This document shows positions 10,850 through 23,023 of a stretch of 64,000 nucleotides of DNA, piece after piece (position 1 is the stretch's first letter; every line of letters begins with the position of its first letter). Origin of the DNA: Dryococelus australis (Eukaryota > Arthropoda > Insecta > Phasmatodea > Phasmatidae); contig CM057003.1 of the NCBI GenBank assembly GCA_029891345.1, positions 5,684,709 to 5,748,708 of the forward strand. The letters run 5' to 3'. The notes under the pieces were generated by a model. That model did no database searches and was not told the DNA's origin. It was given only the letters and a program-made list of their open reading frames with translations. Made by a program: the position numbers and the translations under genes.

Positions 10850-12083
10850 AGTGCATTCGCGGTTTGTTCATATTTTTTATTAACATCTTCGAAAAACCAC
10901 CCCAAATATGACGTGTTTAATTATTTCCTAACTATGTAATGTACCAGTAGTAGGGGTGGGCGTGTTCTATGCCACTTTTGATTAATCAGATTGTCAATTT
11001 AATATCAAAGGGTTGATAAAAAAAGGGCTAATCCTTAATCCGATAAAAAATTCTTAATCCGATTAAAAATGGAAATGGTTAAAATTATCGAAAGGGTTAA
11101 ATTTATATAAAGGGATAAATTTATTGAAAGGGTTAATTTTTGTTGTTGTACTTCTTTCTTTCTTTTTGGGTGGGGGAGGTACTACCAGGAGTTCTGGTAC
11201 GTCCTCACCCTTGGAGCTCTGGCACTCGATTGACCAGAGTGGTGGGTTGCAATGTCTTATATAGGCGTAGAGTTGAGTGCAAGAGTGGGCTTAGGCCATT
11301 CTTAGAAATCGTTTAAACACTCTGAATTTCTCCCGTGTGTTAAATACATTCGTCAAAATCGTCTGTCTACCACCAACATCCCTACAAACGCCTCAAAATG
11401 ACAAAAATTAGAAGAAAAAGTCTTAGCCCACTCTTGCACTCAACTCTAGACCTATATAAGACATTGCAACACACAACTCTGGTCTATCGACTGCCAGAGC
11501 TCCAAGGGCGAGGAAGTGCCAGAGCTCCTGCTACCCCCTCCCCCCACCTAAAATAAATAAAGAAAGAAGTACAGCAACAAAAAATTAACCCTTTCAAAAA
11601 TTTAACCCTTTACATAAATCTAGCTATTTTAATAAATTTAACCCTTTCCATTTTTCATCGGATTAAGAATTCTTATCGGATTAAAATAGAATTAAGGATC
11701 AACCCTTTTTTGATTAACCCTTTGATATAAAAATTGATAATCCGATTAATCAAAAGTGGCCTAAAACCCGCCCGCCCCTACTAATTGTCTCATAATTTAA
11801 TACTTCTGCTAACTCAAAAATGTCTTATTTTTGATTAAATGAAACATTTACCTATATGTTGCCTATAAATTATAACACTTCTTATATATTTAATATGAAT
11901 AGAAAAGGGATAATAATCGCAATGCCCAATAAGAAATAGTTCATATGTAAAATAATATTTGATTGCGCGAACGAACACGATGCGCTGCCCTTTGATGTAA
12001 TATTGTAGACTTGGCGGAGGCATATCCTGAAAGTAGAACTTGAGCAGGACTTTAGAAAATTTGGACGTAACCGTGAATGGACC
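10850..12083 (+). mobile_element. Family B MITE copy 2, split by a fold-back element
   Basis: The left part (10850-10946, AGTGCATTCGCGGTTT then CCCCAAATATGACGTGTTTAA) and the right part (11786-12083, ending GTAACCGTGAATGGACCATA) together make one family B element. The 839-bp fold-back element lies between them at the place where other B copies read straight through (CTAAATATG then TATCACAAACG). The insertion therefore came after family B was in place. Confidence 0.8.
10947..11785. mobile_element. Miniature fold-back element (small relative of the 36778 palindrome)
   Basis: The left half (10947 to about 11300) and right half (about 11410 to 11785) are inverted copies of about 350 bp, starting AGTAGTAGGGGTGGGCG and ending CGGGCGGGGGCCCCTA-like in reverse (CCCGCCCCTACTAAT). 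Each arm has repeated GGGTTAAATTTAT blocks, a paired GGAGCTCTGGCAC box and GAGTTGAGTGCAAGAGTGGGC. The loop is about 110 bp. The ends and subterminal blocks match the giant element at 36778-47501, including GTTTAAACACTCTGAATTTCTC near the loop. Flanks TGTACC and TGTCTC may be a decayed 6-bp target duplication. There is no coding capacity. Confidence 0.9.
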
Positions 12084-12567
12084 ATACTATATTTGTATGT
12101 GTCAATCCTCGGCCACAGAACTGAACAATTAAAATGGCCCCAGCACCCAGATGAAGGTTATAACTGGTCTTAGTTACTAAAATTTAAAATAAATTTGGAA
12201 AATAGTCGAAACATAAAATTTGCCGCGTTATAAAAATTAATTACCAGTTAAATTTTAAAATTACGGAGGCTTAAAATTACATCGTGTAAAAAAAAAACTG
12301 TCTGTGACTGCGTTCTGATGGTGTGAGTGTAATGTTGTTTGTGTAGGGTTATGCACAGTGTAGTTTATTTGTTTTTGTGTGTATCTGTAATATATGTCTT
12401 TGTGAGTCGGACGACATCAATATATGAGTTATTGTTTATAATATGAATTGTATTGTTAATGAGGGCTCAAGAGGAACACGGCCACAGAAAATCGTATCAT
12501 TTTAAGCGTTGCGACGAACTGTTTTTTTATTCGCAGCTGTCTGAAGTGCGTCATGTTGCAGGTAATA
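12084..12567. other. AT-rich DNA without gene
   Basis: Nothing supportable beyond a short A run near 12288. Confidence 0.5.
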
Positions 12568-12954
12568 CAGGCTGTTAACGGTAAAATGAGAACAAGATCT
12601 ACTTGTATGCACGTTGTGTATTCTTCCGCCTTATGTAACATTAACATTGCCATTGGCCTCATCGCTTAATTCATGCGTCGTTCAAGTGAAACTGTGATCT
12701 TATTAGAAAAGAAGGTATTTTACCAATCTGCTCATGTTTACATTAAATAAAACAAGAAACGAAGGAAATAATTTAATTTATTACAAATGGTTACCAAAAA
12801 CTTTTTATTCGACGTCAAGATGTGAAACTACTTTCCCTCCACGGTTACCAACTTTACTGTGAGCATGTCACTCAGTTAAAATATATGCAGGTAGGGGCAG
12901 TGACTTTTTCTAAGGTTGAATTAAAAAGTGCTGACTTTATCGTGAACAGCCTTT
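12568..12954 (+). mobile_element. Family A MITE copy 4
   Basis: Begins AGGCTGTTAACGGTAAAATGAG and ends TTTATCGTGAACAGCCTTTA. A short deletion follows the left repeat (the TTTTGAAAGCCCTGCTT block is lost). Confidence 0.85.
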
Positions 12955-13717
12955 AACTCTTTGTGAGAGTGTGGAGTACGGTATCACTATCCCACATGTA
13001 AAGAACTTTCTTAACAGAAAACTGTACTTTTTTCTGTGTACAGTTAAAGTTTGTTATGCACAAGTTGGGAAGCTTAATACGTTTAGTTTGGAAAACATAA
13101 ATTTTCGCCGCCAGTGTACGCTAACGTCGCATGTATACAGGATTTTTCCGATTCGCCTGTAGGCCCTAAGTAAATGCTGTAAGTGCAATTTTCGCAAAAA
13201 TAAATATAATTGTGTAAAATCTTTTTATTTGTATTGTGTTACAAGCTACGTGTATAAATAACTTTGTTCTTAGCACCAGAGTTGAAATATATAACGAAAT
13301 GTGCTCACATATTTTTTTAAATATTCTATTTAAAAAATGGCTTTTGCAAAATGTTGGCTCACGCAATTCACGATTCGGAATGACATTAAATCGAAGAAGA
13401 TAGTGAACTTTTTTAAAAAATATTATTTTCAGGGTTTGCCTGAGCAGTTTGGTTGGGGAAAAATTAATATACTAAGCTTTTTTTATGACAGCTCGCGCTT
13501 AAATTCGCAACGTTTTCCATATTGAAATAAGCTTGCTTATGAACGCCCGCTGCCAAACATATTCGTATTTGTGCTGTTTGCTCTTGTGAACACCATTGGC
13601 AGAAGTGAATAATAGTTATGAATTTTGGTTAATACAAAGTTTTGGCTGGGGAAAATACATACATGTCACAATTCCAGCTAAACACGAACTTTTACACGCA
13701 AATATAAGCTACTCGCG
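12955..13717. other. AT-rich DNA without gene
   Basis: Short frames (12971-13162, 13337-13525) look like chance. No motif is seen. Confidence 0.45.
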
Positions 13718-13912
13718 TTAAAGAGAGTACTTTTGAAAGCCCTCTCATTTGGAATAATAGTCAATAAGTGTATTTTATTTTAGCCTTAGCCGTTAACTTC
13801 CGAGTGCCGTGGAATATACACACTGCGTTTATTACTCAAATAGCAATATTTATTTGAAAAGGTGGTTAAAGAATAAAAAAATGGCTGAAAGAAAAAAAGT
13901 AACAAGGGCTTA
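13718..13912 (-). mobile_element. Family F MITE copy, partly truncated
   Basis: The minus strand shares AGCCCTTGTTACTTTTT, TATTGC, the CCACGGCACTCGGAAGTTAACG block and AAGTACTCTC with the copies at 31331, 35078 and 49170. The outer end at 13912 is lost. Confidence 0.65.
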
Positions 13913-16310
13913 AAACGAATGAACCTCAGTACTGACAAATTCATTTCCTGCGAAACTTCCTTGATATAGAACGCTCATTTTTACATTGAAGCATTTGCCA
14001 ACTTCTCATTGGCTTCTTGTTGCCTTAATGCAGAAGTTCCCCGTTCAAATCTTCGCACCATGTTAGCTCCCGACACACTATCGGGGTGATAATACGCGCG
14101 TAGAACTTGGGCCGCATAGATGAGCACACACAAATAAAACGGCAACGCACAGTATATCACCTAGAAACCAACTGCTCGCAGAATTCAAATGTGGCGTTCA
14201 TCCACATACAACCCCCCCCCCCCCGCCCCTCTTTAGTTCCATTACGTTTCGTATTCAATTCTACAGTCATTAACGCACGCCATGCGGAAATTTACACACG
14301 TCTGAAATCAACTTTGCATACAGCCTGCATTTACCTCCTGTTTTCATTTGTTCAGTGAATCGCTGAAAAATAAAGGCGTTCTGCAATTTTCGTGCGGAAT
14401 GCTTCTCGTTTAAGTGGATGAATACTGTGTGCTTGGAAAACGCGTCTTATGTAAGACCAAAACTACGTAATTCTATAATAATAACGCCGGTTCCAGGTAC
14501 TAAATTCTGACACTTCACTCATACGTCTCTATAGTTCACCGGGCTGGCGGAACCCCCAATCGTCTGTCGCCATCGGTAAAGCGTCCATTCGAACCAAAGT
14601 TTTAGCAGACTCTTTTAGGATTAAGTGTTACAAATGGCGCTATCCCAGATAACAATGCAGCGATCTGCCGCTCCATTTCCGCTATGGACAGCTGGCTCCA
14701 CCGTTGAAAAATTCCGTCCTCGTTTCATAGCGACATTTAAGTGAACCTCGCAGGAACATAATGGGCGAGCGTCATAGCGGGCTATTCATCAACTCTCTTT
14801 TTATTTTGTGTTTGGTGATAGTTCCAGCTGGAAATACGTCGCGAATATGGGGTCACTACGAATTTGATTTCTCTCATGGCAGCCGGCGGAATCCCTGTAA
14901 TTTAATATCTCGCTAAAAAAAAAAAAAATATACCGACTTTGACTTCGGCATTTGCGCCCTATAAATAAAAAGTGAGATTGAGACTGTTTCGCACCAAGTG
15001 TTAATGATGGAATTATCCGATGTATCTTGTAGTACTTTATAGGAAATCGAGTTTGGGACTGGTGAGATTATAAATTCCAAATAATCGCACATTTCTGAAA
15101 CAATTAGTGTTAAGCATTCTGAATGTGCTTAAGAGTATGCATATAAACCAAAATCACTAATGAGCATATGTTAAAAATATGAGAAAATACACATCCAGCA
15201 TCACGTTATTGGCATAAATTAATTTCTAGTGCGTAATACTCAAAAAGTTTTGAGATTTTCGAAGAAAAATTTAGATATTTCTACACCGTTTCATTGGCTG
15301 GTCATTTAGGGGTACCCCTCTAGGGGATAATGAGAAATGTTCGAATATAAGCTCTCAGGGCGGGCTCAGTCGGGTAGAACTACAGTCCTGGGAACATTAA
15401 ATCTCATATGATCATATACATATGTAATAACATATTGAATACATATTAAGGATTATAAACCAATTCTAAATAACCTAAAATTCTCATATTACCACAAATA
15501 CCTGTTAACTTTCTATACATTTGGAAATCCTGTTATGTACTCACGAAAGAAAATGAAAAAAGATGGTAGGCGCCATGCTGGAGCGCATAAGAGACATCGA
15601 AACTTGCCAATGTTTGGAAAACCCATTTAATCGGTTTAATTGTTTTTTCGAGCTATTTTGACTATTCCAGTTTAAGAGTGTCACTTGACTCTGGGTCGTT
15701 CTCATCAATCATGCCAACGTTTACATGTTCATTATACGCCGCGGACGAGCACACAAACTAATTCGTTGTTCACATTGCATCACTGCCGACACGTAATTAT
15801 CCTGTGCGTCATTACACTATTCTATTAGGTTTAGGAAGGTCAAAGGTGATGGGAACCCCTCGATTGCCGTGGCCTGTAAAATCCACTTGACATTCCGACT
15901 GAGTGCTTGGATTCTGAATCAGTCCATGGATGACATGTAGAACCTCTGAAGGTTCCGCTTCCATGCCCCGTCAGCATGACCCGGTGTTTCCGAAAATTTC
16001 AAGTACAATTCTCTTATCATACGTGTGTAATTATAGTCAGACAACGAAAGAAAACTTTTCTAAATTTAGTAAATTAAATTTTTTATCTTTATTTATAAAG
16101 AAATCACAAGAGCTGGGTAACTAAAAATCTTAATAATCATTGCGACTGATTTCACATAATACGGTTTTATGAGTTGACTTCTCTTTATTTCAAATGCTAG
16201 ACAAGGAGCGAACAAGGGAAAAGAGCACAGGGAAATATACGTGTCAATGTGGTATTGAGTCCTATGCACAAAAAAAATTTGAGTAGTTGAGCATTTCAGG
16301 CCCATTTTAA
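13913..16310. other. Gene-free stretch with one GC-richer block
   Basis: About 14520-14900 is richer in G+C and CpG than its surroundings and lacks similarity to any repeat here, so it may be a single-copy element. A TATAAATA occurs at about 14961, with no ORF downstream. The rest is AT-rich with a C run near 14211 and an A run near 14916. No supportable gene. Confidence 0.4.
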
Positions 16311-16426
16311 TTTATCGTTCCAAGTTTGGCTAATAATAATTTATCGTTCCACGTTTGGCTAATAATAATTTATCGTTCCACGTTTGGCTAATAATAATTT
16401 ATCGTTCCACGTTTGGCTAATAATAA
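16311..16426. repeat. 29-bp tandem repeat, four copies
   Basis: The unit TTTATCGTTCCACGTTTGGC plus TAATAATAA is repeated from 16311, 16340, 16369 and 16398. Only one base differs, in the first copy. Confidence 0.95.
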
Positions 16427-17022
16427 TATTTGTCGTCGTTTTCGTGTCATAATTTCAGTATCAAAGGTATTATTGAAAATGTTTGATCGTGGAAAATTCT
16501 TCAATTTAATAGTTTTTTAATTCGTTTGCATCTAATTTTCACTGTGTGTGTTATTTCCTGCTTCCAAAAAGGCGACAAACTTTTTACAACAAGCGGATAA
16601 CACACAATTATAATTACGTACATAAATATTAAACAAGTTGTGCATTGTCAATAATTACTATGAATCTGAAATTATGCCGAGCCTTAAGATGAGACAGTAA
16701 CCGCATGCTATATTACAACAAAAAATCAGTTGCAGGCTTCGAATTCAGCGATAGTAATATGGACCACTCATAGCGTAGAGCTGTAACAGTACGGCCATCC
16801 GACATTCGCGAGAAAAAGTCCTGTCTGCTTATATTTCATAACATTTTAGCTCGGATCTTCTTTGGCGATTAGATGGCCATACCTTCTATGGGACGTAGGT
16901 GCCTGACGGCTGATCACAGACGTTCGGTATTACAGTAACTTAATTCTGATTAGCTGAGTGAATTATCAAACTATCTTTTTGCAAAGCCACGCTGCAAGTA
17001 AGCAAAGGGATAATGCAAGTAA
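16427..17022. other. AT-rich DNA without gene
   Basis: No ORF or repeat that I can support. Confidence 0.5.
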
Positions 17023-17440
17023 AGGCTGTTCATGATAAAGTGAGCCCTTTTGAAATGAACCTTATAAAAATTCACTGCCCCTGAACGCATATATTTTAAT
17101 GGGCGCACTGAGTGATATATGCCCAGTAAAGTTGGTAATGATGGATGTGAAACAGTTCCATATCTTAACGTCGAATAAAAAGTGTTAGGTAACCATGTGT
17201 GATAACTTAAATAATTTATTTCGCTTTCGGTTATTTTAATGCACGGAAGTGTGAAAATGAGCATATTTTTTAAATATTTACTTTGGTAAAAATTTCACGG
17301 TGTTACTTGACCAACGCATACATAACGTGATCAGGCCCATGGAAATGTTAATTTTGCATAAGGCGGAAGAATTTATAACGTGATTACAAGTAGATCTAAA
17401 ACAGGACTTTCAAAAGTGCTCATTTTACCGTGAACAGCCT
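17023..17440 (-). mobile_element. Family A MITE copy 5, full length
   Basis: Both ends are present: AGGCTGTTCATGATAAAGTG on the left and TTTTACCGTGAACAGCCT on the right. At about 418 bp this is one of the best full-length copies. It includes the GGGCGCACTGAGTGA and TTAACGTCGAATAAAAAG blocks. Confidence 0.9.
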
Positions 17441-18243
17441 TGTTACGCCCCTGTAGAGGGTAGCAGGTCTAAAGGAAGGCAAAGAGAAGAACGCATAACA
17501 TAAAAAAAATCAAGAAAACGTGGACAGAAAAAAAAACCGCAATCAATACAATAGAGCACATCTATACAATAAAGCACATCTATACATTATGACCAACAAC
17601 AACAAGTTTGCAACTTGATTTGAAAAATATAAATTGCACATGAAAATTTGTCTTGCTTGCTACCAATCGATGAACAAGGGAAGGAGAGAACACACATGCA
17701 CTGGAACAAACAGAAAAACGACAGCGTTAATATATCCCGAGAAAGCACACAACCTGAATAAACACTTCTGAAATTCCATTAAAATTGGTAAAATGACTCC
17801 CTGTGTAATACAAGCATCATTAAAACTTTAAAAGTAAAGTACACTTGACAATTCACTAAAAAGGAGTATAGTAAAACATGGAATAATAATTTCAAAAATT
17901 AATAGTATTAGCAAGGAGCACAAACCCTCATTACACTTGACCATGTACAGGCATGCCAAAGAATATCAACAAAACTCCTTAACATTAAAATCCTTTTGGC
18001 AAATCGTAATCAAGGGAACCATTCCTATAGCACGCTGAAAAAGAAGAATCCTCGTCTTACAAACATTCCAATAAAATACCATCTTGAAAATCCACACAAT
18101 CAGGACAGTGAAGAAACACTACCGGCAATACAAGAACTAGGTTAATTCCAATAATTAACTTGGAAGTAAGAAGTGGTGTAGACATGATCTATCGCCGGCC
18201 GCTCCGCGCAACCCGAACAGGAACACTGCACACTTGCTTTTAA
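17441..18243. other. A-rich DNA without gene
   Basis: A strong A bias on the plus strand and a small direct repeat (ATAGAGCACATCTATACA near 17550-17590). It could be untranslated sequence of a retroelement, but I see no coding trace. Confidence 0.35.
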
Positions 18244-18770
18244 TTTTTCTAGCGAGCCCCCAAATCCCGCTACGCCAGCGTGAGCACCTTCACAGTTCTG
18301 TGTGCCCTCCGGCATGCATGTTAGTAGCTAAGTCTGTTGGAGAATGGGATAAGTCTCGGGGCAAGCCCTCTACGCCTTAGGTCACGGTTAATTAATAAAA
18401 TTGGGCGCACGCACCGTGGCTATAGCAGGGTTATCTGGTGCCATGGCCGCAATTGTAGCCATGGACACATCCGGAAAGAAAAAGGGTCTAGAAAGTGGCA
18501 TAGAAAACAAGACAAAGCGGAAAGGGCCTGGAGAAAACCATGCTACAATCGCGGAGGATAAATGTAATTCCTTTTATTGGATTAGGGCTGGAGAAAGTAG
18601 GGGTTTTGTTAGTTCGACTTTGTGAATTTGATGCAGGGTGAAATGAAATGAGGTCAGAGCTGATTGATAACCAGGGTCGCGCTATGCGGCCCTGGTGGTG
18701 GGGGACAGAACTGAGCCACCCACCCGACAGTTGCCAGCCATCTCTCTGTAACACAGGAAAAAGTTTTAGT
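18244..18770 (+). repeat. Dispersed 0.5-kb repeat, copy 1 of an inverted pair
   Basis: This block, from TTTCTAGCGAGCCCCCAAATC to CATCTCTCTGTAACACAGG, recurs in inverted orientation at 33005-33531. A frame of about 74 codons (18401-18625, containing VAIAGLSGAMAAIVAMD) stays open in both copies despite many base differences, but it lacks an ATG at its start. The AATAAA at about 18395 and the TGTT...AACA edges at 18328 and 18752 suggest an LTR, yet similarity runs about 85 bp past the TGTT. The class is undecided. Confidence 0.7.
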
Positions 18771-19451
18771 GTGTTACAGATTAATAAAGAAAACTTAAAA
18801 CTAGAGGTAATATTTCTATCACCTTGCCTGTGACCTCGCGTGCAGCTGAGTGTAGAGGTATGTGTGTGAGTGAGTGTGGATGTAGGGGCTAGTGAGTGTG
18901 GATGTAGGGGCTAGTGAGTGTGGATGTAGGGGCTAGTGAGTGTTAGTGTAGGTGTGCCACTCCACAACCCTCACCAGCTGCTACAGAGAGCACAGTACGC
19001 CACAGTCCCCCAGAGACCGCCTTGGAATCGGCAGTGGCGACGGACCATACATACAAACAGCTGTCGGATGAGAGAAGTCTTGTAGCACATATGTGTGTGC
19101 GTGTGTGTGTGTGTGTGTGGTGCAGTGTGGATGCAATGTGAATCACAGGGCTGACACCAGCCAAGGGCTATACGGCGTATGGTTGTCTTGTTTTGCGATC
19201 ACATAGTGCTTCGGTAATTTTGTCAATTAGTGTAATTTGTAGTTACGTGTATTGCAGTAATACGGGTTTCCGGAATAAATTTTCGATTGGGCGCATGGCT
19301 GAGGGCCTACATTATGGCTGCTGGGTGGTTTTATGGCCTCTCTTGTAGGGGATCTGTGCGAACCTGCTCGCCCAGTGGGCGAGGAGCTGCCCCTGATTGG
19401 CCGCGCAGGTAGGAGCGGTCTCTGGCTCGGCGGTGGCGGCTGGAGCTTGGC
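18771..19451. other. GC-richer flank of the LINE relic
   Basis: Contains a 22-bp tandem repeat and a GT run at about 19090-19119. No ORF2 reverse transcriptase follows the ORF1 relic on the minus strand. Confidence 0.5.
18871..18936. repeat. 22-bp tandem repeat, three copies
   Basis: TGAGTGTGGATGTAGGGGCT plus AG, three exact units, followed by a partial fourth. Confidence 0.95.
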
Positions 19452-20728
19452 TCGTCACGTTCCGGGGGGGGGGGGGGCGTGGAATTTTTTTGGTCCGTTG
19501 TTCCTCGTGTTTTTACGCGGTTTCTTCCCGCAGCGTCTGTTTAGATCGCGGAGGATGAAATCATTTGCGATGGGCGGGAATTCAGTCTCATTCATAAAAT
19601 ATCCGTACCTATTATAGGCCTGGATTGGCTGGGGTTGTGCTTGTTGTGCCCAGTGGGGCATAAATGTGTTTCTTGGAGGCTGGGGTGGCGCCTGCTGTTG
19701 CTCGGAGGGAGCCTGGGATTGAAGTGGCTGCTGCCATTCATTTGCTCTAGCATTTTCGTGAATAGCCAGCTTTGACTGCAGCTGGCGCGACTGTCTTTCA
19801 TCTTGTGTCAGTCTACTCCACTTTGCTGCCTTGTAGCTCCTATAACCGCGGTAGTTAGCACAGTGGTTGTCCCCGCACTGTGCGCACTTGACCTTTGTTC
19901 TGTCGTTGACAGTAGTGCAGGATGTAGTGAGGTGGTTTCCTCTGCAGTATCGGCATTTGGGTGTGGCATTACAGCCTCCGGCCACGTAGCATCGCGAGCA
20001 CTGAGCTGGCCCTGTTGGGTGGTGGAAGTTTTCTACCTTCACTGAAAGGTCAGCAAAGCTTGTTAGTGTTAAGTAGGGCGCTGTGTCGGTGCCATTGGGC
20101 ATCTCAACTACAAGTTTGTTGATCGCTCTGCGGTTTCTGTCGTGAATGAAATATAAACGCGTGACAGGCATTCTGGCAACTTGAAATTCTTCCGCCATGA
20201 ATTCGTGTGGAGTGTCGTCTCGTACCCTGCAGAATACAAGTTCCACCGGGATTTCAGTATCTTGGCGCAGAAGGCTGTGTTGATATCCCATCAGTTTTAA
20301 GAGGCGAACTGCATTTACATAGTCAGTGATTGAGGAGGTAAAAACACGAACACACTCTGTTCCTGTGCAGACAGCATTCCCTCATAAGGCCATGTTCGCG
20401 TCCATAGCCTTTTACAGGGCTGGATAAGTTTGTTCTGTAGTCGCGTAGACTGTAAAGGACTTTATTTGCAGCTCGTTTGGTTGTGGGTTCGCTGCGCTGA
20501 TGTTTTGCACTTGTTGGCTTTGCGAGGGCGCATTTATGCCCTGAGGGGGCGCTGATGTGGCCAGAGGGGCCTGAGGGGCTTGCACGCCTTGTAGCTGTTG
20601 CATGGCATTTTATCTCTTGTCATTCGTGTCTCTGAGCTCCTCTTCGCGGGCTGGGCGCTTCAGGGATTGTGATTCTGCATCCATGGCAGCCTCGAGGTCT
20701 GCTATAGCTTCGCTTATGTCCGGAACCT
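19452..20728 (-). pseudogene. Jockey-clade non-LTR retrotransposon ORF1 (gag-like), with stops
   Basis: The minus strand holds one frame of about 424 codons, broken by three in-frame stops (about 20608, 20410 and 20371) but without a frameshift. The long remaining part has a conserved middle (VRLLKLMGYQ, VELVFCRVRDD, RLYFIHDRNRRAINK, VKVENFHHPTGPAQC), then cysteine-histidine knuckles: CSRCYVAGGCNATPKC, CRYCRGNHLTTSC and CAQCGDNHCANYRGY. This layout is that of jockey-type ORF1 proteins, which bind their RNA. The first knuckle lacks the usual His. The C terminus is rich in Gln and Pro. ORF2 (endonuclease and reverse transcriptase) is absent downstream, so this is a dead fragment. Codon integrity suggests it was young when it was disabled. 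Confidence 0.85.
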
Positions 20729-22739
20729 ACAATTAAATGAAATTAATGGAAGGGAAAAATACAAACTAAACCTAAAACACAAAGGGACCAACGTGAAAGT
20801 GTTCCTACCTAGTACCTACACCTTCTTTGTTGTGGTGTGCGCCATCGCCCAAGCGGGCACCTCCTGACCTCTCCCCTCTACCGGAAACAAGGCTAGGTAG
20901 GCCCGGGTGACTAGCGCTTTAATGAACCTCAAGTAGAAAAAATTTATTTCAGTATTTAGTGGGGAACTAAATTCTTTTTTAACTTTCGAGAAATAAGGAG
21001 CCTGAAAAAAGGCACTTAACTGATATAGCCGCGAGGCTGAACTAGTTGCCAGTAGTGGCCACCAGACAGCGCTCGGCCGCGCGACGAGCGCCGCGCGCCT
21101 CTCTTCAGTATAGCTCAGCGCCTGGTAGCGTTCGGACGTGCGCTACTCCGTGATGAGGGGGTGGGGGGGGGGGGGTGAATATAAACATGATACCTTTTAC
21201 TGCAGCAGAATATTGCCTCTTCATATAATAACCCCTCTTCAAACAATAACAGTTTATTAAGCTGGGCTACAAAACACAGACATGGCTAATAACCATGCAA
21301 GTTCACTAACGTCATGTAGTTCTGTAAACACACCAATCACAGTATAGCAAATTCAATCGTACTCCAGTAAATTGTAAGCATCACACATTTCACCAGTTGG
21401 CGGGACGAAAAATAAATCGTCCAGGCAGGACAGTCTTTGGCAGGACAGGAATACTCACATAAAATTGCTTGAGTTTAATTTGACACGTGTGTCATACTTG
21501 AAGCAGGGCTTTAGCCCATAGGCGTAAACATGCAGGCTGTTGAAACCTAACCTGCGTGTAATTCCTTTCGTGTTCCTAAGAATCAGTTCCTCAATGGTAA
21601 GACCTCTTAGCATCGAGCCTTACAGTAGACAGAACTGGTCTAATATAACACATGATATGGTACGCACACCAGTAATACTCGTACACACACGATAATTGTC
21701 GTACAGACACGCCAACTATCGTACACGTCAACACTAAACACTAGTCTTGACGCTTCCACGACCACGGCTCTCATGGGGCCGTCAGTAATGTAGGACGGTT
21801 TCAAGGGAGGGTGTATAGGAGGGGGTGCTGACCAACGGCAGGTAAAAGGGCGGGCGAAATTTTTGTGTGTAATATTTTGTACTACAACTATTCCAACTCG
21901 GGGGAAAAAAATCCTAGAAAATTTTCGAGTTCTTGCAAACGTACACAAAGAAGTAAGATTTATTTTTCACGTGGCCCTGTCTTATTCTGTAGATATGTAG
22001 TAACTATTTTTGTACTTTGCTGACGAATTTAAAGGATTTGAGGTGCGAGTGAACAAACTGTTAACTATAATAAAAAATTAATATAAATGCACAATAGAAT
22101 TACCTATTCAAGACCATGTTCTTAATCAGTTCCTGCTGATGAACCACGGGCGGATCCAGAAAGGGAGGCTGTGGGTCACAAGGAACTAGAAACCCAAAAA
22201 TAAAACCTTCCCCGTGAATGTTTGAAAACGGAAATAAAATATGTGATAATTCTCTTTTTAAATACTGATTTTTCCACATTAATTTACGGTGATGCAAATA
22301 AGAACGTTTTTGATGCATGCTGTGCTTTACAGGCAAAGAACTGATTCCGTTATCATTACCAACTAGCTGTAGGTTTAGTGTTCGGTAATCAGTGATATGA
22401 ACCATATAATAAAGATGAGGTAGACCGATCTCGCTGGCTGCGCACAACCAATCTCCGTGTCCCAACATTGAACTGCTTTTCTGCCAACACGTCTAGCAAA
22501 AATGGCATGGTTTGGATTCTAGGTTAGAAAAATTATTTGTAAACAAATACGTCCTCTAACCAATTTGTAATGCAGTTTGATGAAATTTAAATTTAAAAAT
22601 TAAAATATAAACAAACACTTTGAACACTGTTGACCATGTGACTTTGACAGTTGTGTATGATTGGGGTAGGTCAATGTTGGGTACATACGCAGAAATCTAT
22701 GATATGAACCACTCGTAACGTATAGCTCACCTTGCAGAG
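20729..22739. other. No gene; CpG-rich piece and a possible hAT end
   Basis: 20729-21160 could hold the 5' region of the ORF1 relic. 21040-21160 is CpG-rich and ends in a G run. At 22145-22165 ACGGGCGGATCCAG resembles a hAT terminal repeat like that at 23520, but no partner end is seen. The frames at 21640-21948 and 22100-22468 have no domain. Confidence 0.4.
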
Positions 22740-23000
22740 TGTAGAGTGAGTGAAGAGTGAAGAGATTTGGGCGGCTTTTAACATTGAGGTCTTGAGAGCC
22801 GATGGGGTGATTGATGCGAGAATGGAGTAGCGCCGGAATGAAAGGGCAGGGAAACGGGAGTTCCCTGAGAAAACCCACCGACCAACGGCATCGTCCAGCA
22901 CGATTCCTACGTGCTAAAATCCGGAGTTACCCAGCCGGGGATTGAACCCGGATCGCCTTGGAGGGAGGCGAGCACGCTAACCGCGCAGCCACCGTGACCC
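22740..23000 (-). mobile_element. tRNA-derived SINE, near full length
   Basis: The minus strand reads GGGGTCACGGTGGCTGCGCGGTTAGCG (box A region), then GGTTCAATCCCCGGC (box B region), then GGTCGGTGGGTTTTCTCAGGG, and ends near CTCTTCACTCACTC. The tRNA-like head suggests descent from a tRNA of Ser or Leu type. It is transcribed, if at all, by Pol III and moved by a LINE partner. Confidence 0.85.
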
Positions 23001-23023
23001 CTGCAGAACATAGATAATTTTTC

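Noticed and set aside
14940..15000. Promoter with TATAAATA
   Set aside because: A single TATA-like word in AT-rich DNA with no downstream ORF or other motif.
18328..18752. Solo LTR with TGTT...AACA ends
   Set aside because: Similarity to the second copy extends about 85 bp beyond the TGTT end, the other copy lacks the AACA end, and no 5-bp target duplication is seen.
22100..22468. 122-codon minus frame
   Set aside because: It overlaps a hAT-like end (GGATCCGCCCG) and has no domain.
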